NCBI GenBank assembly: GCA_040005095.1
Contig: JBDTZN010000006.1
Location: 1 to 60,237 of the forward strand
Origin: UBA5186 sp040005095
GTDB lineage: Bacteria; Actinomycetota; Thermoleophilia; Gaiellales; Gaiellaceae
Length of the DNA stretch: 60,237 nucleotides
Direction of reading: 5' to 3'
Shown: piece after piece, positions 23,749 through 31,774 of the stretch
How the letters are laid out: every line of letters starts with the position of its first letter
Position numbering within the stretch: position 1 is the stretch's first letter
Translations under genes and position numbers: made by a program
The notes under the pieces: model-generated
Seen by the model: only the letters and a program-made list of their open reading frames with translations
Told to the model about the DNA's origin: nothing
Database searches by the model: none

Positions 23749-25137
23749 ATGATTCTCGCGGTCGACCAGGGGACGACGGGGACCGCCTGCCTCGTCGTCG
23801 ACGAGGAGCTGCAGGTGCTCGGGCGCGGCTACCGCGAGCTGACGCAGTCGTTCCCGCGGCCTGGCTGGGTGGAGCACGATCCCGAGGAGATCTGGCACTC
23901 CGTCCTCCACGCCGCCGGTGACGCGCTGCGTGTTGCAGGCGCCGTCGCGGGCGACCTGGAGGCGATCGGGATCACGAATCAGCGCGAGACGGTCGTCCTG
24001 TGGGAGCGCCGCACCGGCCGGCCTGTGGCGCCGGCGATCGTCTGGCAGGACCGCCGGACCGCCGAGCGCTGCCGCGAGCTCGACGCCGACCTGATCCGCG
24101 AGCGGACCGGGCTCGTCCCCGATCCCTACTTCTCGGCGACGAAGCTCGAGTGGCTCCTCCGCGACCGCGACCCCCGCGGGCTCGCCTTCGGGACAGTCGA
24201 TTCGTGGCTGCTCTGGAACCTGACAGGCGGGACAGTCCACGCAACCGATCGGACAAACGCCTCGCGCACGCTGCTCGCGCGGCTCGATCCGGTCGAGTGG
24301 GACGACGAGCTGCTCACCGTCTTCGGCATCGACCGCGCGCTGCTCCCGACGATCGCGCCCTCGACCGGCGAGCTCGCCGAGGCGGCCCTCCTCGGCGCGA
24401 CACTGCCCGTGCGCGGCATCGCGGGCGACCAGCAGGCGGCGCTCTACGGCCAGGGCTGCCACCTTCCGGGCGAGGCGAAGGCGACGTACGGGACGGGCAC
24501 TTTCGTGCTCGTACACAGCGGAGATGACCCTCGGCCGAGGCCCGACGGCCTGCTCACGACCGCGGCGGCCGACGGGTACGCGCTCGAGGGCGCGATCCTG
24601 ACGAGCGGCGCAGCGGTCCAGTGGCTCCGGGACGGCCTCGGCATCGTGGAGAGCGCCGCGGAGACGGAGGCGCTCGCGCAAAGCGTCGACTCCACCGACG
24701 GCGTCGTGTTCGTGCCCGCGCTGGCGGGGCTCGGCTCCCCGTGGTGGGACCCCGATGCGCGCGGGCTCGTGTCGGGGATCACGCGCGGGACGACGCGAGC
24801 TCACCTCGCGCGCGCTGCGCTCGAGGGGATCGCGCACCAGGTCGCGGACGTGGCCGACGTCCTGCCCGAGCCGCTGACCCGGCTGCGGGTCGACGGAGGA
24901 GCGACCGAGAACGGATTCCTGATGCAGTTCCAGGCCGACCTGCTGCAAGTGCCGGTCGAGGTCGCGGCGGAGCAGGAGACGACTGCGCTCGGCGCCGCCG
25001 CTCTCGCGGCGGGCACGGCGGCGCGTGTCGGGGTTGCGAAGCGCTACGAGCCCGAGGCAGACCCGGCCGACGTGGCCGGGCAACGCGAGCGGTGGGGAGT
25101 AGCGCTCCGCCGCGCCTCTAGCAGCGCGCCGGCGTAG
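23749..25137 (+). CDS. glpK: Glycerol kinase
   Basis: 462 aa FGGY carbohydrate kinase. The N-terminus ILAVDQGTTGTACLVVD is the phosphate-1 loop, ITNQRETVVLWER is the glycerol kinase signature, YGTGTFVLVHSG is near phosphate-2, and LRVDGGATENGFLMQFQAD is the FGGY signature 2. It makes glycerol-3-phosphate from glycerol and ATP. It is slightly shorter than the usual 495-505 aa. ATG 23749 was preferred to TTG 23734 because MILAVDQGTTG is the normal start. No glpF or glpD is adjacent. The end overlaps the convergent frameshifted gene by 20 bp. Confidence 0.93.
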   Translation: MILAVDQGTTGTACLVVDEELQVLGRGYRELTQSFPRPGWVEHDPEEIWHSVLHAAGDALRVAGAVAGDLEAIGITNQRETVVLWERRTGRPVAPAIVWQDRRTAERCRELDADLIRERTGLVPDPYFSATKLEWLLRDRDPRGLAFGTVDSWLLWNLTGGTVHATDRTNASRTLLARLDPVEWDDELLTVFGIDRALLPTIAPSTGELAEAALLGATLPVRGIAGDQQAALYGQGCHLPGEAKATYGTGTFVLVHSGDDPRPRPDGLLTTAAADGYALEGAILTSGAAVQWLRDGLGIVESAAETEALAQSVDSTDGVVFVPALAGLGSPWWDPDARGLVSGITRGTTRAHLARAALEGIAHQVADVADVLPEPLTRLRVDGGATENGFLMQFQADLLQVPVEVAAEQETTALGAAALAAGTAARVGVAKRYEPEADPADVAGQRERWGVALRRASSSAPA

Positions 25138-25625
25138 GCCAGCGCGGAAAGCGGATCGCGCCGACGCCGCGCTGGGCCGCAGCGAGCTGGGCACGGGTCG
25201 GGCGGTGCCGATCGATGACGACCCGCACCTCGAAGTTGTAGGACTCGCCGATCCGCCCGAAGATTCGGTATTCCGGAATGCCGTCGGCGCCTTCGAACGT
25301 ATGCGTCGTCGCCCGCGGCAGGCGCAGCGGCAGCTTCCGCACGAGCGGGTAGTCCCGCAGGTGCGGTGTCCACCCGCAGAAATTGCCCACTGCCTTCCCC
25401 GGGTTGCGGCGGATCAGGTTGACGCTGACGACGATTCCGTCACGCGGGAGCGAGCCGGCCCAGCCGAGGGAGTTCGGCCGGTACCGCCCAACTCGTGGCG
25501 ACGGCCTCGGCGTTGGCGCCGCGCCGGGTGAGAAAGTCGGGTGCGTCGTTGAACTGCCGCCAGCCGTGGGGCAGCCCTTTGAAGCTCGGCGCGGGGACGA
25601 CGATCGCTGCAGGCGCCGCGTCCAT
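25118..25625 (-). pseudogene. Hypothetical protein, frameshifted
   Basis: Two frames carry one continuous protein. From ATG 25625 the first reads AIVVPAPSFKGLPHGWRQF and DAPDFLTRRGANAEAVATSW. At about 25488 it is interrupted and the next frame continues RYRPNSLGWAGSLPRDG, then NFCGWTPHLRDYPLVRKLP and FGRIGESYNFEVRVVID, to the stop at 25118. One surplus base in the CCC at 25487-25489 explains it. The intact protein would be about 168 aa. I do not recognise a family; no signal peptide or membrane helix is obvious. Confidence 0.65.
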
Positions 25626-25675
25626 GGAGTCGGTACGCGCCCAGCAGCCCGCCGGGTCCCTGTCGCTTCTTGGGA

Positions 25676-25725
25676 GGGTTTGGCGAAACGCAGTCTGTGC
25701 CGTCGAGCGACGATCCGCCAAACCC
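25676..25725 (-). terminator. Long-armed hairpin after the sugar ABC operon
   Basis: GGGTTTGGCG (25676-25685) and CGCCAAACCC (25716-25725) are perfect 10-bp arms with a 30-nt loop; the pairing extends outward with one mismatch. It begins right after the permease stop at 25728, so it is probably the operon terminator or a stabilising 3' hairpin. Confidence 0.5.
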
Positions 25726-25727
25726 CC

Positions 25728-26960
25728 CTAGCGGCCCGAAGCCTCGAGCCGGCGCCGCGAGAGCGTGTCCAGCACGACCGCTGCGAGGAGGATCAGCCCC
25801 GTCGTGATGTACTGCGTGGCCGCAGCGGCGCCGATCAGCGACAGCCCGTTGGCGATCGTCGCGATCACGAGTGCACCGAGCAGCGCCGCGACGACCCGCC
25901 CCCGACCTCCGAAGAGGCTCGTCCCGCCGATCACCGCGGCGGCGATCGCCTCGAGCAGGATCGTCCCGCCGCCGGCGTTCAGGTCGACCGAGCTGAGCCG
26001 TGCCGCGAGGACGACGCCCCCCACGGCCGCCATCGCTCCCGAGATCATGAAGACGCAGATCCGGATGAAGCGCACGTTGATTCCGGAGCGGCGTGCCGCC
26101 TCCGCGTTGCCGCCCACCGCGTAGACGTGGCGGCCGAAGGTCGTCCGCCGCGCGACGAACGTCCAGACGACGAGCATCCCCACGATCAGAAGGCCGGGGA
26201 AGGGAACGCCGCGATCGCGGTTGGCGATCCAGACCGCGGCGATGCCGATCGCCGTGATGAAGGCGACCCGAATCGCCACCACCGCGATGCTTCCGACAGG
26301 CAGTTTGGCGCGCTTGCGAGAGATCACGCCGACAACCGAGACAAGCGCGAAGCCGGTGCAGGTCACCGCGGCGGCGATCCACCCCGCGTTCTTCGACAGG
26401 TAGTAGTTCGCCGTGTCGTTGACGAGGTTGTCCTGGATGCCGATCACCCCGCGATCGCCGATCCAGCGGATGATCACGCCCTGCCACACGAAGAGGCCCG
26501 CCAGCGTGACGACGAACGACGGGACGCCGACCAGCGCCACGAAAGAGCCCTGGACGAGACCGATCAGCGCGCCGACCCCGATTGCCAGCGCGATCGCGTA
26601 CGGCCCCGAAAATTGGTGGCTCGAGCCGGGCATCTGGAAATACGCGACGGTCACACCCGCCATGCCGCTGACGTAGCCGATCGAGAGGTCGATCTCGCCG
26701 ATCAGCAGCACGAAGACGACGCCGATCGCGATCATCGTCGTCCCCGCCATCTGGACGATCACGTTCTCGAAGTTGACTGCCGTGAAAAAGTTCGAGCTCT
26801 GGCTCGTGAAGTAGAGGACGATCACGAGCATCCCGACGATCACGGGCAAGCTGCCCACGTCGCCGGCCTTCAGCCGCTCGAGATAGGCGCGCGCCGCGCC
26901 GAAGACCGTCTCCCGCTCCTCCGCCGCGGCCTGCACTTCGCCGGGCGCTGCAGTGCTCAC
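25728..26960 (-). CDS. Sugar ABC transporter permease (RbsC/XylH-like)
   Basis: 410 aa with about ten membrane helices. The N-terminus is a short cytoplasmic helix, followed by VIVGMLVIVLYFTS. VLLIGEIDLSIGYVSGMAG is the well-known BPD_transp_2 signature for ribose/xylose/galactose permeases, and VYAVGGNAEAARRSGINV is the cytoplasmic loop contacting the ATPase. Some loops are long (SRKRAKLPVGS), as in XylH. GTG 26960 overlaps the ATPase stop by GTGA. It forms one importer with the next two genes. Confidence 0.92.
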   Translation of the reverse strand: MSTAAPGEVQAAAEERETVFGAARAYLERLKAGDVGSLPVIVGMLVIVLYFTSQSSNFFTAVNFENVIVQMAGTTMIAIGVVFVLLIGEIDLSIGYVSGMAGVTVAYFQMPGSSHQFSGPYAIALAIGVGALIGLVQGSFVALVGVPSFVVTLAGLFVWQGVIIRWIGDRGVIGIQDNLVNDTANYYLSKNAGWIAAAVTCTGFALVSVVGVISRKRAKLPVGSIAVVAIRVAFITAIGIAAVWIANRDRGVPFPGLLIVGMLVVWTFVARRTTFGRHVYAVGGNAEAARRSGINVRFIRICVFMISGAMAAVGGVVLAARLSSVDLNAGGGTILLEAIAAAVIGGTSLFGGRGRVVAALLGALVIATIANGLSLIGAAAATQYITTGLILLAAVVLDTLSRRRLEASGR

Positions 26961-27727
26961 GCCGGCTCCGCGCTCGCGACCCCGGCCACCTCGGTCGGGA
27001 CGCCGGCCGTGATCGCGCTGACGATGTCCTGCTGCGTCACCACGTTGCGCTCGAAGACGCCGACGTTCCGGCCGAGCCGGAGCACGGTGATCCGGTCGGC
27101 GACCTCGAAGATGTCGTGGAGATTGTGGGAGATCAGCACTACCGCGAGCTTCTGCTCTCGCAGCCGCTTGACGAGCTCGAGCACCTGACGCGTCTGGGCG
27201 ACTCCTAGTGCGGCCGTAGGCTCGTCGAGCAGGACGACGCGCGAGTTCCACATCACCGCGCGGGCGACGGCGACCGACTGGCGCTGGCCGCCCGAGAGCG
27301 TCGCCACGGTCTGCCGGGTCGAGCGGATCGTCGTCACCGAGAGCGTTCGCAGCGTCTCTGCCGTGCGGAGCTCCATCACGGCCTCGCGCAAGCGGCGCAG
27401 GACGTCGTGCAGTTCGCGCCCCAGGTACATGTTCTGGACGACGTCGAGGTTGTCGCAGAGCGCCAGATCCTGGTAGACGACCTCGATGCCGAGTCTCGCC
27501 GCGTCCTTCGGGCCGTGGATGGTGACCGGCTCGCCGTCGAAGAGGATCTCGCCACTGTCGAACGGGTGGATCCCCGCGATCGACTTGACGAGGGTCGACT
27601 TGCCGGCGCCGTTGTCGCCGACGAGCGCCATCACCTCGCCGGCGCGGACCTCGAAGTCGACCTCGGCGAGCGCCTCGACGGAGCCGAAAGACTTGGAGAC
27701 GTTTTGCAGCTCTAGAACAGGAGCCAT
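26957..27727 (-). CDS. Sugar ABC transporter ATP-binding protein, single NBD
   Basis: 256 aa with Walker A GDNGAGKST, Q-loop VVYQDLALCDNL, signature LSGGQRQSVAVARA, Walker B VVLLDEPTAALG, and the switch His in LISHNL. The closest class is the FrcA/XylG type of carbohydrate uptake ATPase, but only one NBD is present where RbsA/XylG have two (about 500 aa). The protein would therefore work as a homodimer. No TOBE-like C-terminal regulatory domain is visible. Confidence 0.93.
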   Translation of the reverse strand: MAPVLELQNVSKSFGSVEALAEVDFEVRAGEVMALVGDNGAGKSTLVKSIAGIHPFDSGEILFDGEPVTIHGPKDAARLGIEVVYQDLALCDNLDVVQNMYLGRELHDVLRRLREAVMELRTAETLRTLSVTTIRSTRQTVATLSGGQRQSVAVARAVMWNSRVVLLDEPTAALGVAQTRQVLELVKRLREQKLAVVLISHNLHDIFEVADRITVLRLGRNVGVFERNVVTQQDIVSAITAGVPTEVAGVASAEPA

Positions 27728-27752
27728 CCGCGCGTTCCTAACACACCGACGC

Positions 27753-27781
27753 GGGCGGGGCGCCCGGTAGGAGCCCCGCCC
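27753..27781 (-). terminator. Intra-operon hairpin between SBP and ATPase genes
   Basis: GGGCGGGGC (27753-27761) and GCCCCGCCC (27773-27781) form a perfect 9-bp stem with an 11-nt loop between the binding-protein stop and the ATPase start. It probably limits read-through or protects the 3' end of the binding-protein transcript, so that the binding protein is made in excess. Confidence 0.6.
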
Positions 27782-27796
27782 ACGCAGTGCATTCGC

Positions 27797-28861
27797 TTAC
27801 TTGCAGTACTTCTTGTAGGCCCCGATGCAGACCTGGGACTTCTTGACGAAGCCCTCGGTGAACAGGAGCTTGTAGTTCGCCTTCGTGACCCAAACGGGCG
27901 TCAGGAGGATCGACTTCGTCCCGCTGACGACACCGTTCGACTTGACCGGCTTGCCTTTGATCAAGTTGATCGCAGCAGCGGCGGCCGCATTGGCCTCCGT
28001 GCGGACGGACTTGTAGACCGTGCCGCTCTGCCAGCCCGCGAGGATGTACTGCACGCCGGTGGGCGTCGCATCCTGGCCGGTGACCGGGATCGGCTTCAGC
28101 TTGTGGTTCTTGAGCGCGGAGATGACGGAGCCCGCGAGCCCGTCGTTGGCCGCGATCGTGGCGTCGATCTTGTTCCCGTTACGGGCGAGCATCTGCTCGA
28201 AGATCCTCAGGCCCTTCTGGTTGTCCCAGTCGGTCCACTGATCGCCACCCGTCGCCTTCTTGAACGTGCCGTTCGAATAGAGCGGCTTCAGCACACCGTC
28301 ATAGCCCTGCTTGAACAGCTTGGCGTTGTTGTCGGTAATCCCGCCGTTCAGCTCTGCGACGACCGGGTGCTTCGAATACTTTCCGTTCGCCCTCAGCGCT
28401 GAGACCAGGCCGGTACCCATGAGCTTCCCAACCTTGACGTTGTCGAAGGACACGTAGTAGGACGCTTTGCTCCCGACGACGAGGCGGTCGTAGTCGATGA
28501 CCTTCCCGCCGCGTGACGTGACCGTGGTCGTGATCGCCGCTCCCGAGCCCGGATCGAGGGCGTCGAGCAGGACGACCTTCGCCTTGTTGGTCAGGCAATC
28601 GTCGGCCTGGGAACGCATCTTCTGGGCGCTTCCCTGGGCGTTGACGATGCTCGCCGACACTCCGGCCTTCTTGAACGCGGCCGCGAGATACGGGCGGTCG
28701 AAGAGCTCATAGCGAACCGAAGTCTTGGTATCAGGCAGCAGAACGCAGACGTCCGCGTTCGCAGCCTTTCGTCCGCTCTTCGCCGAGGCGCCGGCGACGG
28801 CGAACATTGCGAGGGCGGTAACCGCGAGGACCGCGACCGCGCCCGTAAGTACCTTTCGCAC
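27797..28861 (-). CDS. Sugar ABC transporter substrate-binding protein (XylF-like)
   Basis: 354 aa. A signal peptide (about 1-26, VLTGAVAVLAVTALAMFAVAGASA) precedes a periplasmic-binding type 1 fold: VCVLLPDTKTSVRYELFDRP, AKVVLLDALDPGSGAA, KVIDYDRLV, DATIAANDGLAGSVI and VTGQDATPTGVQYI. The pattern matches xylose/ribose-binding proteins. There is no lipobox Cys, so anchoring may be weak or by charge. The GTG at 28861 has AAGGAGG at an ideal distance and is preferred to longer starts. First gene of the importer operon. Confidence 0.9.
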   Translation of the reverse strand: MRKVLTGAVAVLAVTALAMFAVAGASAKSGRKAANADVCVLLPDTKTSVRYELFDRPYLAAAFKKAGVSASIVNAQGSAQKMRSQADDCLTNKAKVVLLDALDPGSGAAITTTVTSRGGKVIDYDRLVVGSKASYYVSFDNVKVGKLMGTGLVSALRANGKYSKHPVVAELNGGITDNNAKLFKQGYDGVLKPLYSNGTFKKATGGDQWTDWDNQKGLRIFEQMLARNGNKIDATIAANDGLAGSVISALKNHKLKPIPVTGQDATPTGVQYILAGWQSGTVYKSVRTEANAAAAAAINLIKGKPVKSNGVVSGTKSILLTPVWVTKANYKLLFTEGFVKKSQVCIGAYKKYCK

Positions 28862-29172
28862 GCTTTTCCTCCTTAGAACGACAACACGACAGTTCCACGG
28901 AGTGGAGAGGCATGTCAAGGAGCCGTTCAGGTTTCGGATGGGTCGCCTGCGCTAGGAGCGAGCGGGCGGCGGGTGGGCTGGCCGTGCCCACCCGCTCGCT
29001 TCACGCTCCTAGGGCACTGTCGGGAACTGCCCCGCGTCCTCCTGCGCTTCGCGCGCAGCGCTCTCGTTCGTCTCGTGGCTTGCCCAAGAGCGCCGTGAGA
29101 AGGGACTGAGAATGGGGTGTGAATGCGGGGGTGCTCAGAAGCCGTTCAGGCTCGCTGCTGCAAGATGGGCGC
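28862..29172. other. Divergent intergenic region, no gene seen
   Basis: 311 bp between the binding-protein gene and the glycosyltransferase. Holds the binding-protein RBS, a large inverted repeat at 28952-29012 and purine-poor sequence; no open frame resembles a protein. Confidence 0.55.
28952..29012. repeat. 61-bp imperfect inverted repeat
   Basis: The outer arms CTAGGAGCG (28952-28960) and CGCTCCTAG (29004-29012) pair perfectly. Inside, AGCGAGCGGG and TGGGC on the left pair with GCCCACCCGCTCGCT on the right, leaving a 7-nt bulge on the left, 3 nt on the right and a TGGCCGT loop. It lies about 90 bp upstream of the binding-protein start. It may be a terminator for incoming transcription, a structured 5' leader or a degenerate mobile repeat. 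Confidence 0.6.
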
Positions 29173-30477
29173 GTGAGCCACGCCGCTCCACGGATCCTGA
29201 TCTTCACCGCCAGCGTCGGTGAGGGCCACGACCGGCCCGCGCGCACGCTCGCCGAGCAGCTGCGCCAGGAGTGCCCGGCCGTCGAGATCGTCACCGAGGA
29301 CGGGCTCGCGGCGATGGGACGGCTCGTGTCCACGATCGGCGAGTCGGCGCCCGGAATCGTCTTCTACCGGTTCCAGTGGCTTTGGGACCTCGGCTTTTGG
29401 TTCTTCGCCGGCTTCGGCCCGACGCGGCGCGGCACGCAGGCGCTGCTCGAGCGAGTCGGCGGTGGGCGCCTGGTTCGCCTGATCGAGCGCACGCGACCCG
29501 ACGCGATCGTGTCGGTCTATCCCGCCACAACCGAGGTGCTCGCGCGACTGCGGCGCAACGGCCGGCTCGGCGTTCCCGTCCTCGCCGCGATCACGGATCT
29601 CTCGGCGCTGCGCTACTGGGCGGCCCCGGGGGTGGACGTGCATCTCTTGACGCATCCGGAGTCGGAGGAGGAGGTGCGCAAGATCACCGGCGATACAACC
29701 GTCGTGCAGGCGGTGCACGGCCTGACCGGGCCCGAGTTCGCACGGCCGCGCAGTCGGGCCGACGCACGCGCGGCGCTTGGGCTGCCGGACGACGGAAAGA
29801 TCGTGCTCGTCTCCGGCGGCGGTTGGGGCGTCGGCGACGTCGAGGGAATGATCGACGTCGCGCTCGCGAACGGCGACGTCGCGCAGGTCGTCTGCCTCTG
29901 TGGGCGCAACGACGAGCTGCGGGAGCGGATCGAGCAACGCTTCGGGCACCTGCGCGTGCGCGCCGAGGGCTTCACGGAACAGATGGGCGACTGGATGGCG
30001 GCCGCGGACGCGCTGATCCACTCGACGGGCGGGCTGACGATCCTCGAGGCGCACATCCGCGGGTGCCCGGCGATCTCCTTCGGTTGGGGGCGCGGCCACA
30101 TCCGGATGAACAACGCGGCCTTCCAGCGGTTCGGGCTCGCCGAAGTGGCGATCGGGCCGGACGAGCTGCGGGCGGCGTTGGGCCGCGCACTGGCGCAGCG
30201 CAAGGAGCAGGATCTCTCGTTCGCCGAGTTCCCGTCCGCGGCCTCAGTCGTGCTCGACTACGCCCGCCGCGGTGGAGGCGAGAACGGCGGCGGCGCCGAC
30301 GACCAGGACGAGCGCGGCGACGATCACGGCACCACCGTGCGGCGTCCCGCCCCAGCTTTCGCCGCCCACGAGCGGCGCGAGGGAGACCGGAACGGCGATC
30401 TGCATGACGACGACGACCGGGCCGACCACGCTCGCGGCGAAACGGCGCAGCGCGGTCATCTCGGAGAGCAGCCCTAG
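29173..30477 (+). CDS. Glycosyltransferase (MGDG synthase/GT28-like) with antisense-coded tail
   Basis: 434 aa. RILIFTASVGEGHDRPARTL at about 7-26 is the MGDG synthase-type N-terminal domain, and ALIHSTGGLTILEA plus GCPAISFGWGRGH form the nucleotide-sugar site of the C-terminal domain. It probably glycosylates a lipid such as diacylglycerol. Family similarity ends near VVLDYARR (about 30265). The last 70 residues are charged and repetitive and are read antisense to the neighbouring transporter gene, because no stop occurs until 30477. GTG 29173 was taken as start. Confidence 0.82.
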   Translation: MSHAAPRILIFTASVGEGHDRPARTLAEQLRQECPAVEIVTEDGLAAMGRLVSTIGESAPGIVFYRFQWLWDLGFWFFAGFGPTRRGTQALLERVGGGRLVRLIERTRPDAIVSVYPATTEVLARLRRNGRLGVPVLAAITDLSALRYWAAPGVDVHLLTHPESEEEVRKITGDTTVVQAVHGLTGPEFARPRSRADARAALGLPDDGKIVLVSGGGWGVGDVEGMIDVALANGDVAQVVCLCGRNDELRERIEQRFGHLRVRAEGFTEQMGDWMAAADALIHSTGGLTILEAHIRGCPAISFGWGRGHIRMNNAAFQRFGLAEVAIGPDELRAALGRALAQRKEQDLSFAEFPSAASVVLDYARRGGGENGGGADDQDERGDDHGTTVRRPAPAFAAHERREGDRNGDLHDDDDRADHARGETAQRGHLGEQP

Positions 30478-31107
30478 CCCCAAGGCCAGCCCGGCGCCGA
30501 TTCCCCAGACGAGGGCGCGGAGCCACCGTCCCCCCGAGAGCTCGTCGACGACCAGCTTCGCTCCGAACGAGGCCCACGCGTCGGCGGCGCCGGCGCCAAC
30601 GATCAGCAGGCCCCCTCGTCCCCGCACCACGTAAGGCGAGAAAGCCACCGCGCCGAGCAGCGCCAGCGCCGTCGCGAGCCAGACGGCGGAGCCGTGTCCG
30701 GTCGTTCGCGCCGGAGCCGCCCAGGCGATCGCCGCAACTCCCGCGACGACCGCGCCGACCGCGGCGACGTGCCGGGCGTGTACAGGCTCCCCGAGGTACC
30801 GCGCTGCCAGCACGAGCAGCAGCACGAGCCCGAGTGCGAGCGTCGGCTGCACGACGGTCAGAGGCGCGTAGCGAAGCGCGAGCAGCTGCAGCGGCCAGCC
30901 GAGCGCCGCCAGCGCGACCCCGCCGACCCAGAGCCGCTGTCCCGCGAGTGCGCCGAGGAGACGGGGCCGAAGCTCCAGCTCCCCCGGGGCGCGACGTGAC
31001 GCGCGCGCCTGCAGCGCGTAGCCGACCTCGTAGCAGGCGGCGGCGCACCCGGCGGCGACCATTCCGGCGGCGAGAGTCCCGTCCACGCGTGTCACTATCG
31101 CGGGCAT
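30244..31107 (-). CDS. DMT/EamA-like membrane transporter
   Basis: About 287 aa with nine or ten helices (GMVAAGCAAACYEVGYALQ, PTLALGLVLLLVLAARYLGEPV, AIAWAAPARTT, VVGPVVVVMQIAVPVSLAPLVGG). GEPVxxR and the paired repeats fit a drug/metabolite transporter. The ATG 31107 shares CATG with the divergent NodB start, so a later GTG (31095 or 31086) may be used. The 3' end overlaps the glycosyltransferase by 234 bp. Confidence 0.75.
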   Translation of the reverse strand: MPAIVTRVDGTLAAGMVAAGCAAACYEVGYALQARASRRAPGELELRPRLLGALAGQRLWVGGVALAALGWPLQLLALRYAPLTVVQPTLALGLVLLLVLAARYLGEPVHARHVAAVGAVVAGVAAIAWAAPARTTGHGSAVWLATALALLGAVAFSPYVVRGRGGLLIVGAGAADAWASFGAKLVVDELSGGRWLRALVWGIGAGLALGLGLLSEMTALRRFAASVVGPVVVVMQIAVPVSLAPLVGGESWGGTPHGGAVIVAALVLVVGAAAVLASTAAGVVEHD

Positions 31108-31774
31108 GCGGCACTCGGTGCTCCTGCCACTCGCGGTGCACGTCCCGCGCGTCGCCCGCGCGTACGGCATCCCCCTCCGGATCCCGCGCGACGACGCGGC
31201 GGCACTGACGTTCGACGACGGCCCGCATCCGGAGGGCACGCCGGCTGTCCTCGACGCGCTCGACGCGGCAGGCGCGAAGGCGACGTTCTTCCTCGTCGGC
31301 GAGCAGGTCGAGCGCCGGCCCGAGTTGGCGCGGGAGATCTCAGCCCGCGGTCACGCGGTCGCCCTCCACGGATACCGCCACCGGCTGCTGCTACGGCGCA
31401 CACGGCGCGGGCTCGCCGACGACCTCGACCGAGCTGCCGCGCTGATCGCCGAAGCGACCGGGATCGCGCCGCTCTACTACCGGGCGCCCTACGGCGTCTT
31501 CAGCGGGGCATCGCTCGCGATCGCCCGGCAGCGCGGCTGGATCCCGCTCCTCTGGTCACGCTGGGGCCGCGACTGGGAACGCCGCGCAACCGGGGAGGCG
31601 GTTGCGCGGCGTGCTTCGGGCCGGCTCGCGGCTGGGGACGTCGTGCTCCTGCACGACGCCGACTACTACAGCTCGGCGGGCTCCTGGCGGAGCACGGTGG
31701 ACGCATTGCCGGCGATCTTCGAAGCGGGCTCGTCGCTGGGCGTGTCCTGGATCCCCTTGACCCAGGCGACGTAG
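31106..31774 (+). CDS. Polysaccharide deacetylase (NodB domain)
   Basis: 222 aa carbohydrate esterase 4 domain. All motifs are present: LTFDDGPHP (catalytic Asp and metal Asp), HGYRH (metal His pair), YRAPYG, a Trp-rich LLWSRWGRDWE, and VVLLHD with the last catalytic His. It would remove N-acetyl groups from peptidoglycan or another glycan, using a divalent metal. No signal peptide is obvious, so export is uncertain. TATCGC lies four bases upstream of ATG 31106. It overlaps the convergent epimerase gene by 109 bp. Confidence 0.92.
   Translation: MRHSVLLPLAVHVPRVARAYGIPLRIPRDDAAALTFDDGPHPEGTPAVLDALDAAGAKATFFLVGEQVERRPELAREISARGHAVALHGYRHRLLLRRTRRGLADDLDRAAALIAEATGIAPLYYRAPYGVFSGASLAIARQRGWIPLLWSRWGRDWERRATGEAVARRASGRLAAGDVVLLHDADYYSSAGSWRSTVDALPAIFEAGSSLGVSWIPLTQAT

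Noticed and set aside
25383..27188. 600-aa plus-strand frame
   Set aside because: Asp/Arg/His-rich antisense translation of a membrane permease.
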